From contig NZ_JAFIFQ010000002.1 in the NCBI RefSeq assembly GCF_020831925.1, positions 62,001 to 126,000 on the forward strand: a stretch of DNA of 64,000 bases, given 5' to 3'. Origin of the DNA: Alkalimonas sp. Lineage in GTDB: Bacteria; Pseudomonadota; Gammaproteobacteria; Enterobacterales; Alteromonadaceae. A model generated the notes under the pieces. That model searched no databases. It had not been told where the DNA came from and worked only from the letters and a program-made list of their open reading frames with translations. Shown in pieces: positions 45,015 through 61,165 of this stretch (its first letter is position 1; every line of letters starts with the position of its first letter). The position numbers and the translations under genes were made by a program.

Positions 45015-45144
45015 AGTTTTCTCCTACTCTGCAAGAGTCATTCTAACAGCCAGACAGATCTCAACATAGACACAAATTTGTCAGAAAGCAGTGAATGTTG
45101 TATAACTAATCAGCACCCGATTCTAACTACAACAGGAACAATCA

Positions 45145-45516
45145 ATGAGCAAACTGGACAAAGACCAAGTCATCGCTGAGTTCACTGCTGCATACAAAGC
45201 TGCTTTTGGTAAAGAGCCGCAGCTGGAGCAAAAACCTGGCTGGTTTAGCGTGGATGGCGGTAAAAATATTCGCTTAGCAGAGCTATCTGAGTTAGCTCAA
45301 AGTTATGGCGCCTCAAAAGCACCAACCAAACCTGCAAAAGCGGCCGCTAAGCCAGCAGAGAAATCAGCTGCAAAGCCAACAGCAAAACCGGCTGCAAAGA
45401 AAAAAGTAGCGGCCACTAAAGTTGGCAAGTCACGCCCATTAGCGCAGCAAGCCGCTGCTGCCAGCTGGGCTGAGCAAATCGGCGATGGGAAACGCATGCC
45501 ACGTGGTGCACGCTAA
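45145..45516 (+). CDS. Small basic protein with Lys/Ala/Pro-rich tail
   Basis: The 123-residue protein has a folded-looking N-terminal part (about 1-52: K-D-Q-V-I-A-E-F-T-A-A-Y-K-A-A-F-G-K-E-P, then K-P-G-W-F-S-V-D-G-G-K-N-I-R-L-A-E-L). A tail of K-P-A/K-A-A repeats (about 56-95) resembles histone H1 or AlgP-like tails, and a conserved-looking end reads W-A-E-Q-I-G-D-G-K-R-M-P-R-G-A-R. Similar proteins in marine Gammaproteobacteria are annotated SyrB-like or hypothetical. The basic tail suggests nucleic-acid binding (inference). A strong terminator follows. It stands alone behind an AACAGGAA site. Confidence 0.65.
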   Translation: MSKLDKDQVIAEFTAAYKAAFGKEPQLEQKPGWFSVDGGKNIRLAELSELAQSYGASKAPTKPAKAAAKPAEKSAAKPTAKPAAKKKVAATKVGKSRPLAQQAAAASWAEQIGDGKRMPRGAR

Positions 45517-45538
45517 TTTACACAGCACCCTTTTTAAC

Positions 45539-45572
45539 AAAGAAGCTTGCCGTTATAACGGCAAGCTTCTTT
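45539..45572. terminator. Bidirectional terminator
   Basis: A perfect 34-base palindrome is centred between 45555 and 45556; its core is AGAAGCTTGCCGTTA joined to its reverse complement. It ends in TT on both strands and separates two convergent genes. Confidence 0.85.
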
Positions 45573-45588
45573 ACTGATCTCAGTGCGT

Positions 45589-47202
45589 TTAATACTGATA
45601 GCTGAAGGTTAAACCAGAGAATGCCGTATAACCGCGGATCCCCACATGCCAGGTCCCTGCTTGCGGATTATTAAAGGTACAAACTTCTTCATTACCATTC
45701 CGATATGGCCGGCAATCCCATACTTGCTCAGTCGGCGCATTACCATAACGTATGTACAAGTCGGCATCTCCCGTGCCACCAGTAATCCGGAAAGTAAGCT
45801 GACTGACGCCAGAAGGGATGTTATAGCTGCCACGTAACCACTGTCCGGTAGAGCCTGATAAATTATGGAAAGTTTGGCCGCCACCTGGGTTACCTCCACC
45901 ACCACTGCCGTCACAACCATTGTTAGTGATCCAGTCATGCGCGGCTTTAGCGCGTACAATACCCCAGCCATAAGAAGTGTTTCGGCCTGACGTTCCTCGA
46001 CGCTCTGCGGTCAGATTGAGTACGTTTCGAATCTGGGTATTGGTGCATTGCGGATGATTGCTCCACACCAGGGCGGCAACACCTGCTACATGAGGCGAGG
46101 CCATCGAGGTACCACTGATACTGCGATAGCCACTGTTTATCCAGGTAGAGGCTACATTCACACCAGGGCCAGAAATTTCGACCTGAGAATTTCGCTGTGA
46201 AAAGCTGGCCAGGTTTTTATTGGAATCAACCGCAGCAACCGATACCACAGCATCGTACGACGCTGGATAAGAAAAGCTGGTATTACCAGCATTCCCTGCT
46301 GCAGCAACCAACAACATACCGCTGTTATTGAAACTATTCATCGCATTGCGCTCGGTGGTATTGGAGCTGCCACCACCCAAACTCATGTTGACCACCTTGG
46401 CACCTGCGTTCTGACACGACTGTATCGCCTGGATCAGGTTTGAAGCATTGGTCCAGTTTCCTGAATTATTGAATATTTTTACGTTGTGCAACCCCACCAA
46501 TCCGGATGGCAAAACCCCCACCACACCGATGTTGTTGTTCAAAGCGACAATGGTTCCGGCAACATGAGTGCCGTGTCCATTACCGTCTGTAGACCAAGCG
46601 CCATGACCAGAGAAAGTTGAACCTGTTACCCCGGCAGATGGCAAGTCCGGATGCCCAAGCTGATACCCAGTATCAATTACACAGACCTTCATATTGGTCG
46701 CGTTGGCATCACTCACCTGATTGGCTTGAACCATTGTGATGCCGTAAGGCGTGGTCTGAGCCATGGGTGTGATGACATCAGCAATATAACGCTTGTGGTC
46801 CAGTTCGATGTATTCAACCGCTGGATGTTTTGCAAGCTCATAGTATTGTTGACGACTTAATTCAGCCACACTGGCCTGCACGATGTCCAGGTGCATAATG
46901 GCGTTTACCCGATACTGCGCCAATACATATTCTGCCGCATGAACTGAAAACGCTTCTGCATCGGATAGACGCTCAAAATCCGCAGCAGGCTTAATACCAG
47001 CGGCTGCTAATAACTCCGGTGCTTGAAACTTGATGATGTAACGCTCAGACTGTCGGTTATCAGGTCTCAGTGTATGAGAAGCTCCCTGACTAGCAGAACT
47101 AAGACCAATGCGATCATCTGCGATTACGGTACCAGCGATACTGGATAAGGTGAAGGTACTGGCAATAGCCAGTGCTAACTTGGTTGCTTTTGTGTTGTTC
47201 AT
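45589..47202 (-). CDS. Secreted S8 subtilisin-type serine protease with C-terminal PPC domain
   Basis: The 537-residue preproenzyme has a signal peptide (about 1-29), an I9-like inhibitory propeptide (about 53-138), a catalytic domain with Asp177 (V-I-D-T-G-Y), His213 (G-H-G-T-H-V-A-G-T), oxyanion Asn304 and Ser366 (G-T-S-M-A-S-P-H-V-A-G), a Gly-rich linker (about 433-445) and a PPC domain (about 447-537) ending in an aromatic beta-strand. PPC domains are usually trimmed and aid secretion. This fits extracellular proteases of Alteromonas and Pseudoalteromonas. No type II secretion gene is near. Confidence 0.93.
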   Translation of the reverse strand: MNNTKATKLALAIASTFTLSSIAGTVIADDRIGLSSASQGASHTLRPDNRQSERYIIKFQAPELLAAAGIKPAADFERLSDAEAFSVHAAEYVLAQYRVNAIMHLDIVQASVAELSRQQYYELAKHPAVEYIELDHKRYIADVITPMAQTTPYGITMVQANQVSDANATNMKVCVIDTGYQLGHPDLPSAGVTGSTFSGHGAWSTDGNGHGTHVAGTIVALNNNIGVVGVLPSGLVGLHNVKIFNNSGNWTNASNLIQAIQSCQNAGAKVVNMSLGGGSSNTTERNAMNSFNNSGMLLVAAAGNAGNTSFSYPASYDAVVSVAAVDSNKNLASFSQRNSQVEISGPGVNVASTWINSGYRSISGTSMASPHVAGVAALVWSNHPQCTNTQIRNVLNLTAERRGTSGRNTSYGWGIVRAKAAHDWITNNGCDGSGGGGNPGGGQTFHNLSGSTGQWLRGSYNIPSGVSQLTFRITGGTGDADLYIRYGNAPTEQVWDCRPYRNGNEEVCTFNNPQAGTWHVGIRGYTAFSGLTFSYQY

Positions 47203-47354
47203 TTTTTTTGTTCCAATGTTATTCTAATGACACCTCCATGTTTTATTGTCCTTTCACAAAGAGTGTAACGCGGACAACTGCACAAAAAAAACACACAAAA
47301 ACCCATAAATTCATGATAAAATTATTACATCGTACCTGATACCGTGCTTATTTG

Positions 47355-51772
<4,418 letters not shown>

Positions 51773-51778
51773 GTACTG

Positions 51779-52492
51779 GTGCCCATCTTTCTGCCCGAAC
51801 TCAGTCAAGAGCTCAGTTTTCCAGCGTTGAGCCAAGCTCTTACTGAACCTGATGGCTTGCTGGCAATGGGCGGGGACTTGTCCCCTGCCCGTATACTGGC
51901 TGCCTATCAAAAAGGGGTTTTCCCGTGGTTTTGCCAGGGTGATCCCATTCTATGGTGGAGCCCTTCAGTACGAGCCCTATTTGAACCAGGACAACTGCAG
52001 TTCAACCGCTCTTTGCGTAAGCAGCAACGGAGGATGGGTTATCAATTCAGCGTAAATAAAGCCTTTCGCCAGGTAGTTGCCGGCTGCGCTGCTCCCAGAT
52101 CCAAGCAAAGTGATACCTGGATTGTACCTCAGATGCAGCAAGCTTATTACCAACTGCATCTGCAGGGGCATGCGCATAGCATCGAAGTCTGGCAAGATGA
52201 GCAACTGGTTGGTGGCCTCTATGGGCTTTGTATCGGCCAGCTGTTCTGTGGCGAGTCGATGTTTAATCGTCAGCCAGGCACCGCCCGGCTAGCCTTAATC
52301 GCTTTGCAGCAACAACTGCATAGGTATGGGGCTGGTTGGATCGATTGCCAGTTACCAAACGACTACCTGCAGCAACTAGGCGTACAAACAATGGCGAGAC
52401 CCGACTACATACAACTGTTGCAGCAATTGGCTACTCAACCAATGGATAGCACCTGCTGGCGAGATCAGATGTTACAGGTTTCAGATGACTGA
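51779..52492 (+). CDS. aat: Leucyl/phenylalanyl-tRNA-protein transferase
   Basis: The 237-residue GNAT-like aminoacyl transferase adds Leu or Phe to N-terminal Arg or Lys, creating primary N-degrons. Diagnostic: F-P-x-x-x-x-A-L-x-E-P-D-G-L-L-A-M-G-G-D-L, G-V-F-P-W-F-x-x-G-D-P-I-L-W-W-S-P, G-L-Y-G-L-C-I-G-Q-L-F-C-G-E-S-M-F and W-I-D-C-Q-L-P. The start is a GTG. It overlaps bpt by 8 bases. Confidence 0.95.
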   Translation: MPIFLPELSQELSFPALSQALTEPDGLLAMGGDLSPARILAAYQKGVFPWFCQGDPILWWSPSVRALFEPGQLQFNRSLRKQQRRMGYQFSVNKAFRQVVAGCAAPRSKQSDTWIVPQMQQAYYQLHLQGHAHSIEVWQDEQLVGGLYGLCIGQLFCGESMFNRQPGTARLALIALQQQLHRYGAGWIDCQLPNDYLQQLGVQTMARPDYIQLLQQLATQPMDSTCWRDQMLQVSDD

Positions 52493-53186
52493 GCTGACGT
52501 TCGGTCTGACAGCTCCGGCGCCATGCAGTTACCTGCCAGCTCAACAGGAGCAGGTGATATTTTTATTGCCCTCATACCCAATCGACGCCAAGCTTTATCA
52601 ACAATTGTTGCAACATAATTTTCGCCGTTCAGGCAATGATGTGTATCGCCCCCACTGCGCCGCATGCCAAGAGTGTCAGTCGGTTCGGCTGGATGTCAGT
52701 GCATTTCGAGCAAACCGACGTCAGCAGCGAATTTTACGAAAGGCCAAGCGCGAGCAACTGCAGCTTCGATTTGGTAAACCTACAGCGAAAAGCTATTACC
52801 CACTCTATCAACACTATATCGAGGCTCGCCATCCCGATGGTGCTATGTATCCACCAAGCCAGCAGCAACTGGACTCGTTACTCGAGTGCAATTGGGCGAA
52901 TGTCGAGGTGCTGGAAATTTTTCATCAGCAGACCTTGATTGCCGTCAGCGTCGTGGATGTGCTGGACAAGGTGTTGTCTGCGGTCTATACCTTCTATCAT
53001 CCAGCTTATCAGCGCTATTCTCCTGGTATATTAGCAATCCTGTTGCTTATTGAGCAGGCCCAGCTGCAGCAGAAAGACTATCTGCACCTGGGCTATTATG
53101 TGGCAGACTGTGCTAAAATGGCGTACAAGGCAGAGTTTCTGCCACAACAGCGCTTTTCAGCAGAAAAATGGCGGTCAATTGGTTAA
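52485..53186 (+). CDS. bpt: Aspartate/glutamate leucyltransferase Bpt
   Basis: The 233-residue protein belongs to the arginyltransferase (ATE1)-like family. It carries the N-terminal Cys motif C-A-A-C-Q-E-C-Q-S-V-R (about 56-66), the F-R-R-S-G-N-D-V-Y-R-P-H block and the C-terminal Y-H-P-A-Y-Q-R-Y-S-P-G and L-G-Y-Y-V segments. Bacterial Bpt leucylates N-terminal Asp or Glu, feeding ClpS. E. coli lacks Bpt; Vibrio and Shewanella have it. It overlaps aat by 8 bases. Confidence 0.92.
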   Translation: MTELTFGLTAPAPCSYLPAQQEQVIFLLPSYPIDAKLYQQLLQHNFRRSGNDVYRPHCAACQECQSVRLDVSAFRANRRQQRILRKAKREQLQLRFGKPTAKSYYPLYQHYIEARHPDGAMYPPSQQQLDSLLECNWANVEVLEIFHQQTLIAVSVVDVLDKVLSAVYTFYHPAYQRYSPGILAILLLIEQAQLQQKDYLHLGYYVADCAKMAYKAEFLPQQRFSAEKWRSIG

Positions 53187-53201
53187 AAAAGCCGGTCTTG
53201 C

Positions 53202-53230
53202 TTTACAAGGCTGGCGTATTTCGGCACAAT
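53202..53230 (+). promoter_or_regulatory. Probable infA promoter
   Basis: TTTACA (53202-53207) and CACAAT (53225-53230) with a 17-bp spacer lie 45 bases before the infA ATG. Confidence 0.45.
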
Positions 53231-53274
53231 CTGCGCTGTTTTAATTTTCACACTATCAGAGGCGAGTACGCTGA

Positions 53275-53493
<219 letters not shown>

Positions 53494-53520
53494 GCCCGGT
53501 TTCCCGGCCTATGGCCAGAA

Positions 53521-53552
53521 CGCAAAAAACCCGCTGTAGCGGGTTTTTTGCG
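53521..53552. terminator. Bidirectional terminator between infA and clpA
   Basis: A perfect 14-bp stem, CGCAAAAAACCCGC (53521-53534) / GCGGGTTTTTTGCG (53539-53552), has loop TGTA. A and T runs flank the GC core on both sides, so it can act in both directions. Confidence 0.9.
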
Positions 53553-53564
53553 TGGCAGCAACCA

Positions 53565-55823
53565 CTAGGCTGGTTCAGGCTCCTCCTGGAACACAAAGCT
53601 CAATTTATTATCCACCAGCTCGACCCGAACATCACCACCTTGCAGCAAGCGTCCAAATAGGATCTCGTTGGCCAGTGGCTTTTTCAACTGTTCCTGGATT
53701 AAACGGGCCATTGGTCGTGCTCCCATGGCGCGATCGTAGCCTTGCTCTGCCAACCAGGCTCTGGCTTCAGCAGACAACTCCAGCGAAACTTGTTTCTTAT
53801 CCAACTGGGCCTGCAACTCGCAAATAAACTTGTCGACTACTTGCAAGATAATAGTGCTGTTCAGATGCTCGAACCAGATAATGCTATCCAGCCGGTTGCG
53901 GAACTCAGGCGTGAAGGTACGATTGATCTCTGCCATCGCATCATGGCTGTGGTCCTGCTGCTGAAAACCGATGGATTTTCGCACCGTTTCCTGTACCCCA
54001 GCATTGGTGGTCATCACCAGCACAATATTACGAAAATCAATTTTACGGCCATTGTTGTCGGTCAAAGTACCGTGATCCATTACCTGCAGCAGAATGTTAT
54101 AGATGTCACTGTGTGCCTTTTCAATCTCATCCAATAACACCACGGCATAAGGATGTTTCGAAACCGCATCAGTCAGCAAACCGCCCTGCTCAAAACCAAC
54201 ATAGCCAGGAGGCGCCCCAATCAAGCGACTGATCGCGTGGCGCTCAACGTATTCGGACATATCAAAACGCAACAGCTCCACTCCCATCACCCGGGCCAGT
54301 TGCTTGGTCACTTCCGTCTTGCCTACCCCGGTTGGGCCAGCAAACAGGAAGCTACCGATTGGCTTTTCTTCGCTACCAAGGCCGGAACGCGACAAGCGGA
54401 TCGCCGCCGTCAGCGCATCGATAGCACCGTCTTGGCCAAACACCACCAGTTTCAAGTTGCGATCCAGATTACTTAACACATCGCGATCGGAGGCTGATAC
54501 AGATTTCTCAGGGATGCGGGCCATTTTCGCAATCACATGCTCAATATCCGGCACATTAATCACTTTTTTACGGCGTGACTCCGGCAACAGCCGCTGACTA
54601 GCGCCTGCTTCATCAATCACATCGATAGCTTTATCCGGCAAGTGCCGTTCATTGATGTATTTTGCGGATAACTCAGCCGCCGCCCGCAGCGCTTTTTGCG
54701 TATAGCGCACACTATGATGTTTTTCGTAACGTTCTTTTAAGCCTTGTAAGATACGGGTGGTGTCTTCCACGCTAGGTTCAGTCACATCAATTTTTTGAAA
54801 GCGACGCACCAGTGCGGTGTCTTTTTCAAAGATGTTTTTAAACTCCTGGTAGGTGGTAGAGCCGATGCAACGCAATCGTCCACTCGACAGCAACGGTTTG
54901 ATCAAGTTTGAGGCATCCATCACACCACCTGAGGCAGCACCAGCGCCAATTACTGTATGGATTTCATCAATAAAAAGAATCGCACCTTCTTCTTTTTCCA
55001 GCTCTTTCAGTAAAGACTTTAAGCGCTTTTCAAAGTCGCCTCGGTATTTGGTGCCTGCCAGCAAAGCCCCCATATCCAATGAGTAAATGGTGGCATTCTC
55101 AATCACCGCGGGCACTTGTTGATTAACGATCCGAAACGCCAGCCCCTCGGCAATGGCTGTTTTCCCTACACCGGCCTCGCCAACCAACAACGGGTTGTTT
55201 TTCTTACGACGACACAACACCTGGATGGCACGCTCCAGCTCCGCGTCTCGGCCAATCAAAGGATCAATCTGCCCTTGCTTGGCCAATGCATTTAAATTGG
55301 CGGTAAAGTTATCCAGAGAGCGCGCTTCCTCTGAAGGCGCTTCGGATAAATCATCCTGTGCCCGCTCTTCATGCTGTTCCAGTTTTTCGGTTTTGATCAC
55401 ACCGTGAGAAATGTAATTGACTACATCCAGGCGGCTGATATCGACCTTTTTTAGTAAGTAAACGGCTTGTGATTCCTGCTCACTAAAAATGGCAACCAGC
55501 ACATTGGCACCCGTCACTTCGGTTTTACCTGAGGACTGCACATGAAAAACTGCACGCTGCAACACGCGTTGAAAGCCAAGGGTCGGCTGAGTATCCCGTT
55601 CTGCATCGCCATCGGGCAATAGAGGCGTGGTAGAATCAATAAAGGTAGCCAATTCAAGACGAAGCTTTTCAATATTGGCACCACAGGATTTCAGCGCATC
55701 ACCAGCGGCTGGATTGTCCAATAGGGCAAGCAGCAAGTGCTCAACAGTCATGTACTCATGACGACGCTCTCTGGCAAAACGAAACGCCAGATTCAGTGTC
55801 AACTCGAGATCTTTATTCAACAT
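53565..55823 (-). CDS. clpA: ATP-dependent Clp protease ATP-binding subunit ClpA
   Basis: The 752-residue AAA+ unfoldase (E. coli 758 aa) feeds ClpP. It has an N-terminal Clp repeat domain that binds ClpS (about 1-145), D1 with Walker A G-E-A-G-V-G-K-T-A (about 213) and D2 with G-P-T-G-V-G-K-T-E (about 493). The ClpP-binding loop with I-G-F lies near residue 615. AGGAG precedes the ATG. The gene follows clpS by 52 bases. clpP is not in the window. Confidence 0.97.
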   Translation of the reverse strand: MLNKDLELTLNLAFRFARERRHEYMTVEHLLLALLDNPAAGDALKSCGANIEKLRLELATFIDSTTPLLPDGDAERDTQPTLGFQRVLQRAVFHVQSSGKTEVTGANVLVAIFSEQESQAVYLLKKVDISRLDVVNYISHGVIKTEKLEQHEERAQDDLSEAPSEEARSLDNFTANLNALAKQGQIDPLIGRDAELERAIQVLCRRKKNNPLLVGEAGVGKTAIAEGLAFRIVNQQVPAVIENATIYSLDMGALLAGTKYRGDFEKRLKSLLKELEKEEGAILFIDEIHTVIGAGAASGGVMDASNLIKPLLSSGRLRCIGSTTYQEFKNIFEKDTALVRRFQKIDVTEPSVEDTTRILQGLKERYEKHHSVRYTQKALRAAAELSAKYINERHLPDKAIDVIDEAGASQRLLPESRRKKVINVPDIEHVIAKMARIPEKSVSASDRDVLSNLDRNLKLVVFGQDGAIDALTAAIRLSRSGLGSEEKPIGSFLFAGPTGVGKTEVTKQLARVMGVELLRFDMSEYVERHAISRLIGAPPGYVGFEQGGLLTDAVSKHPYAVVLLDEIEKAHSDIYNILLQVMDHGTLTDNNGRKIDFRNIVLVMTTNAGVQETVRKSIGFQQQDHSHDAMAEINRTFTPEFRNRLDSIIWFEHLNSTIILQVVDKFICELQAQLDKKQVSLELSAEARAWLAEQGYDRAMGARPMARLIQEQLKKPLANEILFGRLLQGGDVRVELVDNKLSFVFQEEPEPA

Positions 55824-55875
55824 AGATGGACTCCTGACTGCATCTTAGTTTTGGTGCTGGTGCTTATACCTTAAG

Positions 55876-56196
55876 TTAAGCTCGTTCCATCGAACAAAGC
55901 AATGGATGTTCGTGGGATTTTGCATATTCTGTTACCTGCAGTACCTTGGTCTCAGCAATTTCAGCGGTAAAGACCCCACAGGTAGCGCTGCCTTTGTGGT
56001 GAACCTGCAACATGACTTCACTTGCTTGCTCATACTGCATATTAAAAAAACGGGTAAGCACATCAATGACAAAGTCCATCGGTGTGTAATCATCATTATG
56101 TAGAATAACCCGATACATGGATGGAGGCTCAACCTTCTGCCGGGTCAGCTCCTGCAACCCCTCTTGTTGACTCGCTAATTCTTTAAACCAACTCAT
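55876..56196 (-). CDS. clpS: ClpA adaptor protein ClpS
   Basis: The 106-residue N-degron adaptor (E. coli 106 aa) has the ligand-binding motif [16 protein letters not shown] (about 28-43), the helix with M-L-Q-V-H-H-K-G (about 60-68) and [11 protein letters not shown]. It delivers substrates with N-terminal Leu, Phe, Trp or Tyr to ClpA. It is divergent from cspD, as in E. coli. Confidence 0.97.
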   Translation of the reverse strand: MSWFKELASQQEGLQELTRQKVEPPSMYRVILHNDDYTPMDFVIDVLTRFFNMQYEQASEVMLQVHHKGSATCGVFTAEIAETKVLQVTEYAKSHEHPLLCSMERA

Positions 56197-56277
56197 ACGC
56201 TTTCGCTACGCCTTATCGATCATAAAACAGACCAGATTAATTAATCGTAAAAAACCAGAGATTTAATTGCAAAAAAC

Positions 56278-56305
56278 TTGACTGTCTGAGCAAATTATCT
56301 ACAGT
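56278..56305 (+). promoter_or_regulatory. Probable cspD promoter
   Basis: TTGACT (56278-56283) and TACAGT (56300-56305) with a 16-bp spacer lie upstream of cspD and would leave a leader of about 75 bases. Confidence 0.5.
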
Positions 56306-56387
56306 AAGTACTAGGGTAACGCATTTGCCCTGTAATTATTATACCTGCACACAGAATTTAGCTCACTTAAAGAAGGATGTAAGTAGT

Positions 56388-56612
56388 ATGGCTACCGGTA
56401 AAGTAAAATGGTTCAACAATGCCAAAGGCTTTGGATTTATCCGGGAAGATGGCAGAGATGAAGACATTTTTGCACACTACTCCACCATTGCAATGGATGG
56501 TTACCGTACCCTGAAAGCCGGGCAGGATGTCCAGTTTGATTTGGCAGAAGGCCCGAAAGGGCTGCATGCAGTCAATATTGTCCTGCCAGGTGAGGAAAAG
56601 TCAGACGCCTGA
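56388..56612 (+). CDS. cspD: Cold shock-like protein CspD
   Basis: The 74-residue OB-fold cold-shock protein (E. coli CspD 74 aa) has RNP1 K-G-F-G-F-I and RNP2-type D-I-F-A-H-Y. CspD inhibits DNA replication in stationary-phase E. coli. The ATG at 56388 with AAGGA upstream gives the canonical M-A-T-G-K-V-K-W-F-N; an upstream in-frame start at 56325 is rejected. Confidence 0.95.
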   Translation: MATGKVKWFNNAKGFGFIREDGRDEDIFAHYSTIAMDGYRTLKAGQDVQFDLAEGPKGLHAVNIVLPGEEKSDA

Positions 56613-56659
56613 CCATTGTCTGAACACCAGTTCAGCACTGACTTGTCCGGAAAAACAAA

Positions 56660-56690
56660 CAGGCACTGCATGCAGTGCCTGGGTTTTTGT
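56660..56690 (+). terminator. Terminator after cspD
   Basis: A perfect 22-base palindrome, CAGGCACTGCA joined to TGCAGTGCCTG (56660-56681), is followed by GGTTTTTG. It is oriented for cspD and faces the 3' end of icd. Confidence 0.75.
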
Positions 56691-56753
56691 TGGGTTTAAT
56701 AAGCAAGTACCAAGCCATTACCATGCTGTGATGGCAACGGCATAAGGCTTCAT

Positions 56754-59054
<2,301 letters not shown>

Positions 59055-59125
59055 TTAAAACAGCTGATCCTCCGTACTGCAGGCTCTTACAACACAGTCT
59101 TTTATCACATAATTGCTTGCTACCC

Positions 59126-59182
59126 ATCCGGCTGGATCTGACGCTGGCGACAGGCTAAAAGCAACGTCAGCTGCAGCCGGAT
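59126..59182 (-). repeat. Two-part hairpin in the icd leader
   Basis: Outer arms ATCCGGCTG (59126-59134) and CAGCCGGAT (59174-59182) are perfectly complementary. Inner arms CTGACG (59138-59143) and CGTCAG (59165-59170) are as well, separated by a 3x3 internal loop. The apical loop has 21 bases. It lies just inside the predicted icd transcript start. Confidence 0.6.
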
Positions 59183-59200
59183 AGACAGAAAAACGCCGGG

Positions 59201-59209
59201 ATTATAACA
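59201..59209 (-). promoter_or_regulatory. Extended -10 promoter of icd
   Basis: On the minus strand TGTTATAAT provides a TG-extended perfect -10. No good -35 is visible at the normal distance. It would give a leader of about 215 bases. Confidence 0.5.
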
Positions 59210-59332
59210 GCTCACCAAAGCCACGCCTAGTCAACGGCAAAAAACCAGCGTCCTGTTTCAAACCTGAACTGAAGCGCTTTTTATGCTAGCCTGTCAGCCA
59301 GAACAACCAGCATCTGTACACAGAACCCTACA

Positions 59333-60001
59333 GTGAACCCCAAAAAACACAACACGACCAAAGTCGCAGCTTGCCAACTAATTGCTTTCAATAAGCCCTT
59401 TCAGGTGCTTTGCCAGTTTACCGATCAAAGTCCCAAACAGCGCCAGACGCTGGCAGACTTTATCCCAATCCCCAATGTGTATGCAGCTGGGCGACTGGAT
59501 TACGACAGCGAAGGTTTACTGCTACTGACTGATGATGGACGATTGCAACAGCAGATCGCCGATCCGAAACACAAGATGGCTAAAACTTACTGGGTGCAGG
59601 TCGAAGGCGACATCACAACAAAAGCCCTGCAACAACTGCAACAGGGCGTCTTACTGAATGATGGCCCAACCCGCCCGGCCTCAGTCCGGCAGTTATCCGC
59701 CCCGGAAGTATGGCCACGTCAGCCACCGATCCGACAGCGTCAGCACATCCCCACCAGTTGGCTGGAGCTGACCATCCGTGAAGGGCGCAATCGCCAGGTC
59801 CGGCGTATGACTGCCGCCGTTGGCTTTCCAACCCTGAGGCTGATCCGGGTTGCCATTGGCCCCTGGCAGTTGCAACCGCTGGTGCCAGGTGAGTACCGCA
59901 TGCTGGAGATCCCTGCGAATCTTCTTAGTGCCGCAGTGACCTTAACTAAAGGCTCCCAGCCAAAGCAACGGCGGTTTTCGGGTGTGAAGGGCAAAAAATA
60001 A
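59333..60001 (+). CDS. rluE: 23S rRNA pseudouridine(2457) synthase RluE
   Basis: The 222-residue RsuA-family synthase (E. coli RluE 217 aa) has catalytic Asp in A-G-R-L-D-Y-D-S-E-G-L-L-L-L-T-D-D-G (about 55) and K-T-Y-W-V-Q-V-E-G, then I-R-E-G-R-N-R-Q-V-R-R-M. No S4 domain is present, as in RluE. The start is a GTG. It neighbours icd and mnmA, as in E. coli. Confidence 0.9.
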   Translation: MNPKKHNTTKVAACQLIAFNKPFQVLCQFTDQSPKQRQTLADFIPIPNVYAAGRLDYDSEGLLLLTDDGRLQQQIADPKHKMAKTYWVQVEGDITTKALQQLQQGVLLNDGPTRPASVRQLSAPEVWPRQPPIRQRQHIPTSWLELTIREGRNRQVRRMTAAVGFPTLRLIRVAIGPWQLQPLVPGEYRMLEIPANLLSAAVTLTKGSQPKQRRFSGVKGKK

Positions 60002-60010
60002 TGGTATAAT
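60002..60010 (+). promoter_or_regulatory. Extended -10 promoter upstream of mnmA
   Basis: TGGTATAAT, a TG-extended perfect -10, starts one base after the rluE stop and 34 bases before mnmA. No clear -35 is seen. Confidence 0.5.
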
Positions 60011-60043
60011 CCGGCCCAATTTTTTCCGAGTTGTAAGGGCCTC

Positions 60044-61162
60044 ATGTCAGCTTCCACGCCAAAGTCAGCTTCCACGCAAAAAAAAGTCATCGTCGGCATG
60101 TCCGGCGGTGTTGACTCATCAGTTTCCGCTTATCTGCTGCTGCAGCAAGGCTACCAGGTCGAAGGCCTGTTTATGAAAAACTGGGAAGAAGACGACAACG
60201 ACGAGTACTGTGCTGCAGCCGAAGACATGGCTGACGCGCAGCAGGTGTGTGACCGGCTTGGGATTAAACTGCATAAAGTCAATTTCGCTGCTGAATACTG
60301 GGACCAGGTGTTCGAGTACTTCCTGGCCGAATACAAGGCCGGACGCACCCCCAACCCGGATATTATGTGCAACAAGGAAATTAAGTTTAAAGCCTTCCTT
60401 GAGTTTGCCGCTGAGGCCCTGCAAGCCGATTACATTGCGACCGGCCATTATGTGCGCCGGCGGGAGCTCAATGGTCATTGGCAACTGCTGCGCGGCTTGG
60501 ATCAAAACAAAGATCAAAGTTATTTTTTATATACGCTAGCCGAACAGCATGTGGCACAAACCCTATTTCCGGTTGGTGAGCTGGAAAAACATGAAGTTCG
60601 GGCCATTGCTGAGCAACAAGGTTTTATTACCCACGACAAAAAAGATAGCACCGGCATTTGCTTTATTGGTGAGCGCAAGTTTAAAGACTTTTTGCAAAAG
60701 TACCTGCCAGCCCAACCCGGCGATATTGTAACCCCTGAGGGCGACATCATTGGCCAACACGAAGGTCTGATGTACCACACCCTGGGCCAGCGTAAAGGTT
60801 TGGGCATTGGTGGCCTGAAGAACAGCGGAGATGATCCCTGGTACGTTGCCGGTAAGGATTTAACCCACAATCGTTTGATGGTGGTGCAAGGCGCTGATCA
60901 TCCCAGTTTGTTTGCGAAGGGCCTTATCGCCAGTCAACTGCACTGGGTTGATCGAGCTGGGCCTGACCAACCCATGCGCTGCAGCGTAAAAACCCGTTAT
61001 CGCCAACATGATATTCCCTGTACAGTGACGCCTCTTGCCAGCGGAGAGCTGGAAGTTCTGTTTGATCATCCGCAAAAGGCCGTCACACCAGGCCAATCGG
61101 CGGTTTTTTATCTTGAAGACGTCTGCCTTGGCGGCGGCATTATTGATAAGGCAGTAAATTAA
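60044..61162 (+). CDS. mnmA: tRNA-specific 2-thiouridylase MnmA
   Basis: The 372-residue enzyme (E. coli 368 aa) thiolates U34 of tRNA-Lys, -Glu and -Gln. Signatures: PP-loop G-M-S-G-G-V-D-S-S (about 18-26), catalytic Cys in [11 protein letters not shown] (about 102-112), second Cys in [12 protein letters not shown] (about 204) and [11 protein letters not shown]. The N-terminus has a tandem 18-base duplication giving [12 protein letters not shown]. hflD follows by 3 bases. Confidence 0.96.
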   Translation: MSASTPKSASTQKKVIVGMSGGVDSSVSAYLLLQQGYQVEGLFMKNWEEDDNDEYCAAAEDMADAQQVCDRLGIKLHKVNFAAEYWDQVFEYFLAEYKAGRTPNPDIMCNKEIKFKAFLEFAAEALQADYIATGHYVRRRELNGHWQLLRGLDQNKDQSYFLYTLAEQHVAQTLFPVGELEKHEVRAIAEQQGFITHDKKDSTGICFIGERKFKDFLQKYLPAQPGDIVTPEGDIIGQHEGLMYHTLGQRKGLGIGGLKNSGDDPWYVAGKDLTHNRLMVVQGADHPSLFAKGLIASQLHWVDRAGPDQPMRCSVKTRYRQHDIPCTVTPLASGELEVLFDHPQKAVTPGQSAVFYLEDVCLGGGIIDKAVN

Positions 61163-61165
61163 CCT

